The notes beneath the pieces were generated by a model. That model was not told the DNA's origin and ran no database searches. It saw only the letters and a list, made by a program, of their open reading frames with translations. This document shows, piece by piece, positions 51,373-59,375 of a stretch of 64,000 nucleotides of DNA (positions within the stretch are counted from its first letter, which is position 1; the number at the start of each line of letters is the position of its first letter). The position numbers and the translations under genes were made by a program. The stretch is from Bacteroidales bacterium (GTDB lineage Bacteria; Bacteroidota; Bacteroidia; Bacteroidales; UBA932): the NCBI GenBank assembly GCA_017527625.1, contig JAFXPV010000073.1, positions 5,018 to 69,017 of the forward strand. The letters run 5' to 3'.

Positions 51373-51401
51373 AAAAGCCGGCTCCTGTCAGCCGGCTTTT
51401 T
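51373..51401. terminator. Intrinsic terminator after the M16 gene
   Basis: AAAAGCCGGCT (51373-51383) pairs perfectly with AGCCGGCTTTT (51390-51400) around CCTGTC, with a further T. The A-run on the left allows use from either strand. Confidence 0.85.
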
Positions 51402-51414
51402 CATTTCAGGCAGG

Positions 51415-51583
51415 GCGTATGCTGAGGAAAGGAGGGCGTAGGGAACATGGCCACCCGGCCAGGGAAGGGGAGGGTGCCCGTTGATTGCGATTTATCGCGC
51501 AGCGATGACGATGCAGGCACTGGGTGGGTCCGACGGAGCGACGCGACTGAGCTTCCCTAAGGCCTCCTTTCCTCAGCATACGC
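51415..51583. repeat. 169-bp palindromic element (MITE- or ncRNA-like)
   Basis: Perfect 21-bp terminal inverted repeats at 51415-51435 (starting GCGTATGCTGAGG) and 51563-51583 (ending CCTCAGCATACGC) are followed inward, after 3 mismatched bases on each side, by TAGGGAA (51439-51445) with TTCCCTA (51553-51559) and CCACCC (51451-51456) with GGGTGG (51522-51527). The centre has a small ATCGC-GCA-GCGAT hairpin. No protein is encoded. No target-site duplication is obvious. It lies between the M16 terminator and the Lrp stop, and contains a CATG at 51446. Confidence 0.75.
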
Positions 51584-51595
51584 TATCGTGTAATG

Positions 51596-52072
51596 TTACA
51601 CGCTTACGCTGTACTCGTGTTTGATTTCTTCCATTACGAAAGTGCTTTCGATGGAAGCGACATTGTCGTGGCGGCCGATTACGTTCAGCAGGAACTGCTG
51701 GTAGTATTTCATATCTGGACTCTGGATGCGCAGCAGGTAGTCGAAACTGCCGGAGATATTGTAGCATTCCGTGACTTCCGGCACGTCCTTGATCATAGCC
51801 GTGAAAGCATTGGCGAGCTCCATACTGAGATGCCGCAGCTTTACGCTGCAGAACACCGTGAAGCCCCGGTTCAGCTTCGCTGCATCAAGGATGGTGGCGT
51901 ACTGCTGGATGTAACCGAGACGTTCCAGCCGCTTGACCCGCTCGTACGTCGGAGTGGTAGACAGATGCACCTGCGCAGCCAGTTCTTTGTTGGTAAGACG
52001 GGCGTTGTTCTGCAGTGCGCGCAGGATGTCGATGTCCTTCGCGTCGAGATTGTATTCTTTTTCAGCGGCCAT
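51596..52072 (-). CDS. Lrp/AsnC family transcriptional regulator
   Basis: A 158-residue regulator. The N-terminal HTH runs from LDAKDIDILRALQNNARLTN through KELAAQVHLSTTPTYERVKR to GYIQQYATIL, and the C-terminal RAM effector domain from about 75 to 150 (VPEVTECYNISGSFDYLLRI). Such proteins form dimers to octamers and respond to amino acids. It diverges from metY across 144 bp that hold an imperfect inverted repeat, so control of the sulfhydrylase gene and autoregulation are likely. Methionine or another amino acid would be the effector by inference. Confidence 0.9.
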   Translation of the reverse strand: MAAEKEYNLDAKDIDILRALQNNARLTNKELAAQVHLSTTPTYERVKRLERLGYIQQYATILDAAKLNRGFTVFCSVKLRHLSMELANAFTAMIKDVPEVTECYNISGSFDYLLRIQSPDMKYYQQFLLNVIGRHDNVASIESTFVMEEIKHEYSVSV

Positions 52073-52134
52073 TTCGAGTATGTTTTGGAATTAAATTCTA
52101 TATTTTTATGCAAATATAGTAATTTCTTCCAAAG

Positions 52135-52177
52135 TTTATCATTTCCTTGGTAAATGTTCGTGGCGGGCCGACCTTTG
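52135..52177 (+). promoter_or_regulatory. metY promoter and candidate Lrp operator
   Basis: TTGG (52147-52150) and GACCTTTG (52170-52177), 19 nt apart, resemble the Bacteroidota promoter. The inverted repeat TTTATCA (52135-52141) and TGGTAAA (52148-52154), with one mismatch, covers the -33 element and could be the site of the divergent Lrp-type regulator. Repression by binding there is inference. Confidence 0.5.
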
Positions 52178-52216
52178 CACCGAAAGAAATCGAAAAACAA
52201 TTAAAAACATACGACA

Positions 52217-53503
52217 ATGAGCAAGAATTACCGCTTCGAAACACTGCAACTCCACGTTGGACAAGAACAGGCAGACCCCGCAACCGACGCACGCGCAGTG
52301 CCCATCTATCAGACCACTTCCTATGTTTTCCATAATTCACAGCACGCAGCAGACCGCTTCGGCCTGCGCGACGCCGGCAACATCTACGGCCGCCTGACCA
52401 ATTCCACCCAAGGTGTCTTTGAAGACCGCGTGGCCGCCCTCGAAGGCGGCGTAGCCGGCCTCGCCGTCGCCTCGGGCGCTGCAGCGATAACCTATGCCCT
52501 GCAGAACATTGCTCAGGCTGGCGACCACATCGTCGCTGCCGACAACCTCTACGGCGGCACCTATAACCTCATCACCCACACTCTCGCCACCCAGGGCATC
52601 AGCAGCACCATCATCAACATCAACGACCTGGCCGCTCTCGAGTCAGCCATCAGGCCCGAGACGAAAGTGATATATGCAGAGACCTTCGGAAATCCCAACG
52701 GTGACGTGCTGGATGTGGACGGCGTGGCAGAAGTGGCCCACCGACACGGCATCGTCTTCATCGTCGACAACACCTTCGGCACCCCCTACCTCATCCGTCC
52801 CATCGAACACGGGGCGGATGTCGTCGTTCATTCCGCCACCAAATTCATCGGCGGACACGGCAGTTCGCTCGGCGGCGTGATCGTCGACGGCGGCAAGTTC
52901 GACTGGCTGGCGCACGCAGACCGCTACCCTACCCTGACCAAGCCTGACCCTTCATACCACGGCATCGTCTTCGCACAGGCTGTCGGCGCTGCGGCCTATG
53001 TCACCCGCATCCGTGCCGTCATCCTGAGGGATACCGGCGCAGCCATCTCTCCGTTCAATGCATTCCTGCTGCTGCAGGGGCTCGAGACTCTGTCGCTGCG
53101 CGTGGAACGCCACGTGGAGAACGCCCTGAAGGTGGTAGACTTCCTCAATAGCCATCCGAAGGTTGCCAGGGTCAATCACCCCGCCCTTGCCGGACATCCT
53201 GACCACGCACTCTACGAGAAGTACTTCCCGAACGGCGGCGGCAGCATCTTCACCTTCGAGATCAAAGGCGGCCAGGAGGAGGCGTGGAAGTTCATCGACG
53301 CCCTGCAGATCTTCTCTCTGCTGGCCAATGTGGCCGACGTCAAGAGCCTCGTGATCCACCCCTACACGACGACGCACTCGCAGCTGTCTGAGGAAGAACT
53401 TGCGCAGCAGCACATCACTCCCGCCACCGTACGCCTTAGCATAGGCACGGAGCACATCGACGACATCATCGAAGATCTCGCCCAGGCGCTTGCCAAGATC
53501 TAA
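52217..53503 (+). CDS. metY: O-acetylhomoserine sulfhydrylase
   Basis: A 428-residue PLP enzyme that makes homocysteine from O-acetylhomoserine and sulfide (or methionine from methanethiol). The Cys/Met-metabolism fold is seen from [40 protein letters not shown] near residue 55 binds the cofactor phosphate of the partner subunit, [14 protein letters not shown] precedes [20 protein letters not shown], and [10 protein letters not shown] gives the Schiff-base Lys209. The length (about 430) and C-terminal [19 protein letters not shown] fit MetY over cystathionine gamma-synthase, which is about 380-400. Regulation by the adjacent Lrp-type protein is likely. Confidence 0.93.
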   Translation: MSKNYRFETLQLHVGQEQADPATDARAVPIYQTTSYVFHNSQHAADRFGLRDAGNIYGRLTNSTQGVFEDRVAALEGGVAGLAVASGAAAITYALQNIAQAGDHIVAADNLYGGTYNLITHTLATQGISSTIININDLAALESAIRPETKVIYAETFGNPNGDVLDVDGVAEVAHRHGIVFIVDNTFGTPYLIRPIEHGADVVVHSATKFIGGHGSSLGGVIVDGGKFDWLAHADRYPTLTKPDPSYHGIVFAQAVGAAAYVTRIRAVILRDTGAAISPFNAFLLLQGLETLSLRVERHVENALKVVDFLNSHPKVARVNHPALAGHPDHALYEKYFPNGGGSIFTFEIKGGQEEAWKFIDALQIFSLLANVADVKSLVIHPYTTTHSQLSEEELAQQHITPATVRLSIGTEHIDDIIEDLAQALAKI

Positions 53504-53528
53504 CCGCCAGCGCGCGTGCAACGGATTC

Positions 53529-55238
53529 CTACTTCTCGGCGTAGAGTCCGATGAGGGTGCCGGTGAAGCCGCCGGCGTTAAGAGTGGTGAGGAACTGGGC
53601 ATCGACGCCGTCTGCGAGTTTTGTCCAGTTCTTGCCGTTAGGAGCATACCAGAACGCGAAGGTGTCGCCGTCGGAGCTGACCTTGAGGTCGATGAACTTG
53701 AAGTTGCCGAGGGCAGCTGTAGCGAGCTCGCTGCTGGCGTCCTCGATGGTAGGCCTCTGGCCGGGCACGCGGACCATACGGGTCTCGACTTTCACGACTG
53801 AAATCTTGCCGTCAGACACTTTCAGGAAGTACTGGTGGCTCTCGTCCTTGAAGAGGAGCATACCTGCAGCCTCTGTCTCGCCGGCCGGCTTGAAGTACAG
53901 ACGGGTTGATGCATTGAACTTGTGGTGGTGCATCCTGCGCAGCACGATCGAAGGAGTGTGCGGCTGGGTGGCCTTGCTCTCAGAGAGTGTCAGCTCCAGG
54001 AAGCCGGGCTTGTCGGTGAGCGAGTAATGGTCCTTCGCCGGGCCGCGGAGAAGCAGCCACGCGGGATCAAGCTCAGGGGCCGAGAAATCGTCGGTGAACG
54101 AGAAGTTGCCGAAGGTGACCTTGTCGCCGCGTTTCACGCCTTCGTGCCTTACGATGAGCGGAACTGCCTCACCCTGCGGGAGGATTACCGGCCATTTGTC
54201 GGCAGTCCAGGTCACAGGCAGCATATGGGTCTCGCGGCCAAGATTCTCGGCATCGTTGCGGTACGGACGGTCTGCGAGGAACACAGCCCACCACTGGCCG
54301 TTGGCATCCTGCACCATATCGGCGTGGCCGGCGCAGATGATGGGATTCGGCCTTGCGGGATCAAGACCCACCTGGGTGAGGATGGGGTTGCCTTCGTATG
54401 ACACGAACGGGCCGAAGGGAGTCTTGCCCTTGAAGATGACCTCCGAGTGCTTCTCGTTGATGTTGGTGCCGCCCTCGGCGCACATCAGGTAGTAGGTGCC
54501 GTCGATCTTGTAGAGGTGCGGACCCTCGATCCAGATGGGCTCCTGCTCGGGACGCGAACCTTTGTTGACGATGACCTTGCGCTCGCCGATAGTGCGGTCG
54601 TTTGCCACGTCGAACTCGATGCAGCGGATGGTCCTGTGGCCGCTGTAGTCAGCCTTGCCGTCGGGAGCGTCGTCGTTGTTGACGATGTATGCGCGGCCGT
54701 CCTCATCGAAGAAGAACGACGGGTCGATGCCCTTCACTTCCGGAAGGTATATGGGATCCGACCAGTCACCCCACGGGTCCTGGGTCTTCACGAAGAAGTT
54801 TCCGGCGCCCACGTCGGTGGTGATCATATAGTAAGTCTTGTTGTGAGGGTTGTATTTGATGTCCGGAGCGTAGATGCCGCCGCTGACACGCTGCCCGTCG
54901 AGGCGGGGCAGATGCTCGGGACGGTCAAGCACGTTGCCGATCTGCTCCCAGTTCACGAGGTCGCGGCTGTGGAAGATGGGCACGCCGGGAAAAAATGAGA
55001 ATGACGAAGTTACGATGAAATAGTCTCCCTGGCCGTTGGAGCACATACTCGGGTCGGAATACCAGCCGGCAAGCATAGGGTTGTAGACGTAGTCGTCGCC
55101 GGGCAGAGGGTTCTGCGCATAGAAATCGTCGCAGCCTTCATAGGAATAATTGTCGAAAAGGACGGTGCCCTGGGGGACGTCTACGCTGCAGGCGGCTGCC
55201 AGAAGGCCTGCAACAAGAACTATCAGTGTTTTCTTCAT
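53529..55238 (-). CDS. GH43 family glycoside hydrolase, lipoprotein
   Basis: A 569-residue enzyme (signal ending at Cys17, LAAAC). The five-bladed propeller shows NPMLAGWYSDPSMCSNGQGD with the general-base Asp, VKGIDPSFFFDEDGRAYIVN with the pKa-modulating Asp, and WIEGPHLYKIDGTYYLMCAE with the acid Glu, in family order. From about residue 350 a beta-sandwich of the xylosidase C-terminal type follows (FTDDFSAPELDPAWLLLRGP). It removes beta-xylose or alpha-arabinose from plant xylans or arabinans; the sub-specificity is uncertain. It is convergent with metY, 25 nt away, and diverges from the AlaX-like gene. Confidence 0.9.
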   Translation of the reverse strand: MKKTLIVLVAGLLAAACSVDVPQGTVLFDNYSYEGCDDFYAQNPLPGDDYVYNPMLAGWYSDPSMCSNGQGDYFIVTSSFSFFPGVPIFHSRDLVNWEQIGNVLDRPEHLPRLDGQRVSGGIYAPDIKYNPHNKTYYMITTDVGAGNFFVKTQDPWGDWSDPIYLPEVKGIDPSFFFDEDGRAYIVNNDDAPDGKADYSGHRTIRCIEFDVANDRTIGERKVIVNKGSRPEQEPIWIEGPHLYKIDGTYYLMCAEGGTNINEKHSEVIFKGKTPFGPFVSYEGNPILTQVGLDPARPNPIICAGHADMVQDANGQWWAVFLADRPYRNDAENLGRETHMLPVTWTADKWPVILPQGEAVPLIVRHEGVKRGDKVTFGNFSFTDDFSAPELDPAWLLLRGPAKDHYSLTDKPGFLELTLSESKATQPHTPSIVLRRMHHHKFNASTRLYFKPAGETEAAGMLLFKDESHQYFLKVSDGKISVVKVETRMVRVPGQRPTIEDASSELATAALGNFKFIDLKVSSDGDTFAFWYAPNGKNWTKLADGVDAQFLTTLNAGGFTGTLIGLYAEK

Positions 55239-55256
55239 TGTGGTGAGTTTATATTA

Positions 55257-55292
55257 CAAAGATATTTTATCTTTTTGAATTTGATATCTTTG
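55257..55292. promoter_or_regulatory. Symmetric divergent promoter region
   Basis: CAAAGATAT (55257-55265) and its exact reverse complement ATATCTTTG (55284-55292) give a TATCTTTG -7 box on each strand, one directed to the GH43 gene and one to the AlaX-like gene. No good -33 TTTG is visible at the usual distance, so the boxes may share an activator or the -33 elements are degenerate. Confidence 0.5.
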
Positions 55293-55316
55293 TCTGCAGC
55301 AAACAAACCCGTCAAG

Positions 55317-55787
55317 ATGGAAGAGCCCGTACTCAACGCCCACAACAAGGATGAGCACCGTCCCAGCCACAGCTGCGAGCACATCCTCAACCGCACTATG
55401 GTCGATATGTTCGGCTGTCCGCGCAGCCGCAACGCCCACGTGGAGAAGAAGAAATCCAAATGCGACTATCTGCTCGACGCCTGCCCCACCCCTGAGCAGG
55501 TGGCAGCGATCGAAGCAAAGGTCAACGAAGTGATCGCCCGCAAGCTGCCGGTCACCGTGCGCTTCATCCCCCGCGAAGAGGCTGCGGCACTGGTAGACCT
55601 CAGCAAGCTGCCCGAAGACGCGTCGCAGACCCTGCGTATCGTCAGCATCGGCGACTACGACGACTGCGCCTGCATCGGAGCACACGTGGACAACACGTCC
55701 GAAATCGGAACCTTCAGGATTATCAGCCACGACTTCAACGACGGAGTGTGGAGAGTGAGATGGAAAGTCATTCCCAACGAACAATAA
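55317..55787 (+). CDS. AlaX-like alanyl-tRNA editing domain protein
   Basis: A 156-residue protein with the second additional domain (tRNA_SAD) of alanyl- and threonyl-tRNA synthetases. PSHSCEHILNRTM gives the zinc pair His18/His22, DDCACIGAHVDNTSEIGTFR gives Cys119 and His123, completing the HxxxH...CxxxH zinc site. ATG 55317 is the start that fits the -7 box at 55285. Such free-standing proteins remove Ser or Gly wrongly attached to tRNA-Ala. It is shorter than typical AlaX-S, but all four ligands are present. The histidine phosphatase gene follows after 5 nt. Confidence 0.82.
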   Translation: MEEPVLNAHNKDEHRPSHSCEHILNRTMVDMFGCPRSRNAHVEKKKSKCDYLLDACPTPEQVAAIEAKVNEVIARKLPVTVRFIPREEAAALVDLSKLPEDASQTLRIVSIGDYDDCACIGAHVDNTSEIGTFRIISHDFNDGVWRVRWKVIPNEQ

Positions 55788-55792
55788 GCCCT

Positions 55793-57079
55793 ATGAAAAA
55801 GATATTTGCAAGCATCGCAGCCGCCCTGCTGATATGCACGGCCGCTTCCGCACAGAACTACAATGTCCTCGACGAGGTGAAGGCCGACCGCCTCAAGGCC
55901 GCCGGTATGGAGGGTGCCTACCGCTTTGAAAACTACGCCCTGACTCCCGCCCCGAAAGGCTACAAGCCCTTCTACATCAGCCACTACGGCCGTCACGGCA
56001 GCCGCTATGCCTGGACCTCCAGGGCCTATACCGAAATCGGCAAGGCTCTCTCAGAGGCGAAGGCGGCCGGCAACCTGACTGCTTTCGGCGAGTCTTTCCT
56101 CGCGCGTTACCTCGAATTCTGCGACGAAGCCATAGCTAACACCGGCGACCTCGTGGACCTCGGAGTGCAGCAGCACACCCGCATCGCAGAGGAAATGTTC
56201 CGCAACTTCCCCAAGGCGTTCACCGGCAGCAAGAGAGTCGACGCCCTGTCGTCAGTCTCCGGCCGCTGCATAGTCAGTATGGCCGCTTTCACCACCAGCC
56301 TGCAGAAACAGAACCCGAAGCTCGACATCCACGTGAAGTCGAACCACCTCGGAATGGGCATCGTCGCCCCGCCGGAGGCCCCTAAGGGCTATGTCCGCAA
56401 GTTCGAAGGCAACGACCCCGACAGCTCCAGCCGTGAGAAGCTCGGCCAGTTCATCCTCCGCAAGGTGGATGTGGACGGCATAATGGGCCATATCTTCAAG
56501 GACCCCAAGGCAGTGAAGCACACAGGCGGCACTACCGACCTGCTGTACTACCTCTATATGTTTATGGGCAACTACCCTAACTACAGCGATCCGCAGCTCT
56601 TCGCAGACGTGCTCACCGACGAGCAGTACGCCCAGCTGTGGGAGACATACAACTACAGCTCATACCTCACCGACATCACCGAGAGATATTCGATGATCCC
56701 GCTGCTGGAAGACATCGTCAACAAGGCCGACATCGCCATAGTCAACCACGACACCGCCGCCGACCTGCGTTTCGGCCACGACTATGTCCTTGAGGCCTTC
56801 ATCGCCCTGCTGAACCTCGACGGCTTCGGCACCATTCCGCAGAAAGCCGACGACGTGAAATACTGGTTCCAGAGCTACCGCATCTGCAAGGCCACCAACC
56901 TGCAGTTCGTGTTCTACCAACCCACCGGCCGGCACCACGAAATCATCTTCAAGATCCTCTGGAACGGCAAGGAAGCCACCCTTCCGGCCCTCGAGCCCGT
57001 CTCAGGCCCGTATTACCGTTGGGATGACTTCCGTGACTATGCTAAGCGAATAATGGCAGCCCACCCGGAAATAATGTAA
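55793..57079 (+). CDS. Histidine-type acid phosphatase (MINPP/phytase-like), exported
   Basis: A 428-residue exported phosphatase. ATG 55793 gives the signal peptide MKKIFASIAAALLICTAASA. The active-site motif YGRHGSR sets the nucleophile at His68, and LRFGHDYVLEAF near residue 325 is the HD-type proton-donor region (HDY rather than HDT or HAE). The branch-2 histidine phosphatase fold and length match Bacteroides MINPP, which dephosphorylates inositol hexakisphosphate in the gut, but glucose-1-phosphate or other esters are possible. It lies 5 nt after the AlaX-like gene and is convergent with the carbonic anhydrase gene. Confidence 0.85.
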   Translation: MKKIFASIAAALLICTAASAQNYNVLDEVKADRLKAAGMEGAYRFENYALTPAPKGYKPFYISHYGRHGSRYAWTSRAYTEIGKALSEAKAAGNLTAFGESFLARYLEFCDEAIANTGDLVDLGVQQHTRIAEEMFRNFPKAFTGSKRVDALSSVSGRCIVSMAAFTTSLQKQNPKLDIHVKSNHLGMGIVAPPEAPKGYVRKFEGNDPDSSSREKLGQFILRKVDVDGIMGHIFKDPKAVKHTGGTTDLLYYLYMFMGNYPNYSDPQLFADVLTDEQYAQLWETYNYSSYLTDITERYSMIPLLEDIVNKADIAIVNHDTAADLRFGHDYVLEAFIALLNLDGFGTIPQKADDVKYWFQSYRICKATNLQFVFYQPTGRHHEIIFKILWNGKEATLPALEPVSGPYYRWDDFRDYAKRIMAAHPEIM

Positions 57080-57094
57080 TTACATCCGTACAGC

Positions 57095-57634
57095 TCAATC
57101 CCCGACTTCCGTCAGGGCGCCGGTGACGGAATCGATGATGAATCCGCGCACGGTGACGTCCTTAGGTACGAGGGGATGGTTTACGATGGCAGCGACAGTC
57201 CGCCGCACAGATGCTTCTGTGTCGTGGAAGCCCTCCAGCCACTCGGAGACCCCCTGCGACTCCCACTCCGCCAGCGTAGCCTCAGACACTCCGCGCTCCA
57301 GCATATGGGGTTTGAATTCGCCGTAGCTCATATGGCAGGCGCCGCAGGTCGAATGGTGCACCACCATCACCTCCTCCACTCCGAGTTCGTAGATGGCCAC
57401 CAGCAGCGACCGGATCGCAGAGTCCGTCGGCGACAGCACCAGTCCGCCAGCATTCTTGATGATTTTTGCGTCGCCGTTGCGAAGCCCCAGAGCCTGCGGC
57501 AGCAGCTCCGTCAGACGCGTGTCCATACAAGTGAGCACCGCCAGCTTCTTTGCCGGAAACTTATCGGTTATAAACGGCTCGTATGCCTTCTCGGCCACGA
57601 AGCGCTCATTGAATTTCAGAATATCGTCAATCAT
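57095..57634 (-). CDS. Beta-class carbonic anhydrase
   Basis: A 179-residue zinc enzyme that interconverts CO2 and bicarbonate. VLTCMDTRL gives zinc ligand Cys36 with the Asp38-Arg40 dyad, and VVHHSTCGAC gives His94 and Cys97. The family is the short type-II-like group common in Firmicutes and Bacteroidota. It follows the YitT-like gene by 13 nt on the same strand. A role in supplying bicarbonate for carboxylation reactions (for example the reductive carboxylation by IorAB elsewhere in the window) is plausible but not shown. Confidence 0.9.
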   Translation of the reverse strand: MIDDILKFNERFVAEKAYEPFITDKFPAKKLAVLTCMDTRLTELLPQALGLRNGDAKIIKNAGGLVLSPTDSAIRSLLVAIYELGVEEVMVVHHSTCGACHMSYGEFKPHMLERGVSEATLAEWESQGVSEWLEGFHDTEASVRRTVAAIVNHPLVPKDVTVRGFIIDSVTGALTEVGD

Positions 57635-57647
57635 AGTTCTGCCCTCG

Positions 57648-58598
57648 CTACATCTGTTTTATTTCGTGGCGGTCGTGCTTGTAGGCGTTGCGCTTGTGCT
57701 GGTGCCAGGTGCCGTAGATTTCGGTGACGCGGCCTGAGGTCATAAAGACGGGGATGTCCTCGACGCGGATCTTCTCCATCAGCTTGGCGAACTCCTCGTT
57801 GGTGAGGATAGCCTCAAGCTCCACCTTCTTCTCGTTGGAATAGCCGCCGGTCACCTCATAGAGCGTCACGCCGCGCACCAGATCGTGCACGATGTAGTCC
57901 TGCAGCTCCTTGTAGCGCGGGGAGATGATGCACACGCGCTTGCGGGCGTTCAGGCCGGCAGTGAAGTGGTCCACCATCATACCGTTGATCCAGGTGCCGA
58001 TGAAGCCCATAAACACCAGGTACAGCGAATTGCCGGGGACGGCGAAAGCCGAGCAGCAGATGATCGCTCCGGCCACAGTCACCGACGTGCCGATGTCGAT
58101 GTGGGCATATTTGTTCACGATCTTGGCGATGATGTCAAGGCCGCCCGTCGAAGCGTTGATACGGAACAGGATGGCCTGCGACAGGCTGAGGATGAGCACG
58201 AAGCAGAACAGGTAGAACCAGTAGTCGATATCGCCGCCGGCCCAGTCGAAGAGCTTGCTCGGGTCGATGTTGAAGCGCTTGTCGATGGCCTCGAAGAGCC
58301 ACAGCCACGGCGACAGCACCAGCGCGGTATAAACCGTCTTTGCGCCGAACTCCTTGCCTATCAATATAAACGCCAGCACCAGCAGGATGACGTTGATGAT
58401 GAAAGTCAGGGCAGAAACCGGAATGCCTGTAATCCTGAAGATCACGATGGAAAGACCGGAGATCGAACCGACGATCAGCTTGCTGGGCTGGAGGAAATAA
58501 TGCACTGCAACCGCGGCAACCATCATTCCCAATGTCATAATGAGGAATTCCTTGAAGAACTTGCCGCTCTTGAAATATTCTTTAGTCTTAGCGTCCAT
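57648..58598 (-). CDS. YitT family membrane protein with DUF2179 domain
   Basis: A 316-residue protein with five to six transmembrane segments (residues about 15-230) followed by a cytoplasmic DUF2179 domain. GSISGLSIVIFRITGIPVSA, NASTGGLDIIAKIVNKYAHI and ARKRVCIISPRYKELQDYIV mark the DUF161 and DUF2179 parts. The function of YitT proteins is not settled; DUF2179 resembles GlnB-like ligand-binding domains. It shares a strand with the carbonic anhydrase gene, 13 nt upstream of it. Confidence 0.87.
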   Translation of the reverse strand: MDAKTKEYFKSGKFFKEFLIMTLGMMVAAVAVHYFLQPSKLIVGSISGLSIVIFRITGIPVSALTFIINVILLVLAFILIGKEFGAKTVYTALVLSPWLWLFEAIDKRFNIDPSKLFDWAGGDIDYWFYLFCFVLILSLSQAILFRINASTGGLDIIAKIVNKYAHIDIGTSVTVAGAIICCSAFAVPGNSLYLVFMGFIGTWINGMMVDHFTAGLNARKRVCIISPRYKELQDYIVHDLVRGVTLYEVTGGYSNEKKVELEAILTNEEFAKLMEKIRVEDIPVFMTSGRVTEIYGTWHQHKRNAYKHDRHEIKQM

Positions 58599-58626
58599 AG
58601 GTCAAAATGTATTAATCAAAGATAAT

Positions 58627-58655
58627 AAAAAAGCCCGGCATATCGCCAGGCTTTT
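58627..58655 (-). terminator. Terminator of the pot operon
   Basis: On the minus strand AAAAGCCTGGC (58655-58645) pairs with GCCGGGCTTTT (58639-58629), one mismatch, with a GATAT loop, then a T-rich run TTTTTTATTATC. It ends the leftward potA-potB-potC-potD-barrel unit, whose last gene stops at 58676. Confidence 0.75.
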
Positions 58656-58675
58656 GGTGAGAATGCTCGAACTGA

Positions 58676-59374
58676 CTACAGAGCCAGGCTCAGACCCACG
58701 GTCGCGTAGTACAGCGGAGTCTTGTACAGAGGCGAGTAGCCGCCCACTGCCTTGACGGGTACTGACAGTATGTCGTTGATCTCGAAAGTGTAGCCGGCCT
58801 GGAGCAAAAGGTTGCTGAAGCCGAAGCCGTCGCTCTCGTAGTATACGGACTTGCGCGGCACGGCGCCGACGGTCAGTTGGAAATCCCAGTTGCCGACATT
58901 GTAGGGCACGGCCAGCTCCATATAATTGGAGAAGTTGCGCCTGGTGTCAGTCTCGTCATAGTCGTCACCGTAGAGGCTTGTGTAGAAAGTGAAGGAAGCC
59001 GGCACGGCACCCGGGAGAGTATAACCGATTCCGACCTCGCCCATATCCCCGAAGTAATTGTTCCACTCGAGATGCACGCCGTGGAACTCGGTATAGATAG
59101 TGAACTGGTATTCAGAATAGTGCATAGGCACATTCATCGACTGGTAAGTCCAGAAATAAGTCTCGGCATAGAAATTCTCATCCGCGCTGGTGAAGTTCAG
59201 GCCGACGTCGGTAGCTCCGCCGGGAGAGAACATAGTCGGGAAATTACCGGGCATCATACCCCTCCACACATACTTGGTCATCAGTTCCTCATTGGCGGTG
59301 AAGCCGAGAGTCTGGGCAGAAAGGCCGCCTGCGAAACCCAGGAGGGCGACGGCGATAACAAATACCTTCTTCAT
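58676..59374 (-). CDS. Small outer-membrane barrel protein, last gene of the pot operon
   Basis: A 232-residue exported protein with a signal peptide (MKKVFVIAVALLGFAGGLSA). The mature part alternates aromatic and polar residues in strands (YVWRGMMPGNFPTMFSPG, EWNNYFGDMGEVGIGYTLPG) and ends in YYATVGLSLAL. The opening TANEELMTKYVWRG resembles the TorF family of putative porins and other 10-12-strand barrels. Its start lies one nucleotide after the potD stop, and the operon terminator follows directly. An outer-membrane route for polyamines is the obvious hypothesis; it has not been shown. Confidence 0.75.
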   Translation of the reverse strand: MKKVFVIAVALLGFAGGLSAQTLGFTANEELMTKYVWRGMMPGNFPTMFSPGGATDVGLNFTSADENFYAETYFWTYQSMNVPMHYSEYQFTIYTEFHGVHLEWNNYFGDMGEVGIGYTLPGAVPASFTFYTSLYGDDYDETDTRRNFSNYMELAVPYNVGNWDFQLTVGAVPRKSVYYESDGFGFSNLLLQAGYTFEINDILSVPVKAVGGYSPLYKTPLYYATVGLSLAL

Positions 59375-59375
59375 C

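Noticed and set aside
51415..51583. Retron msr-msd RNA
   Set aside because: The long terminal pairing recalls retron a1/a2 stems, but no reverse transcriptase gene is nearby and the fully palindromic build fits a MITE better.
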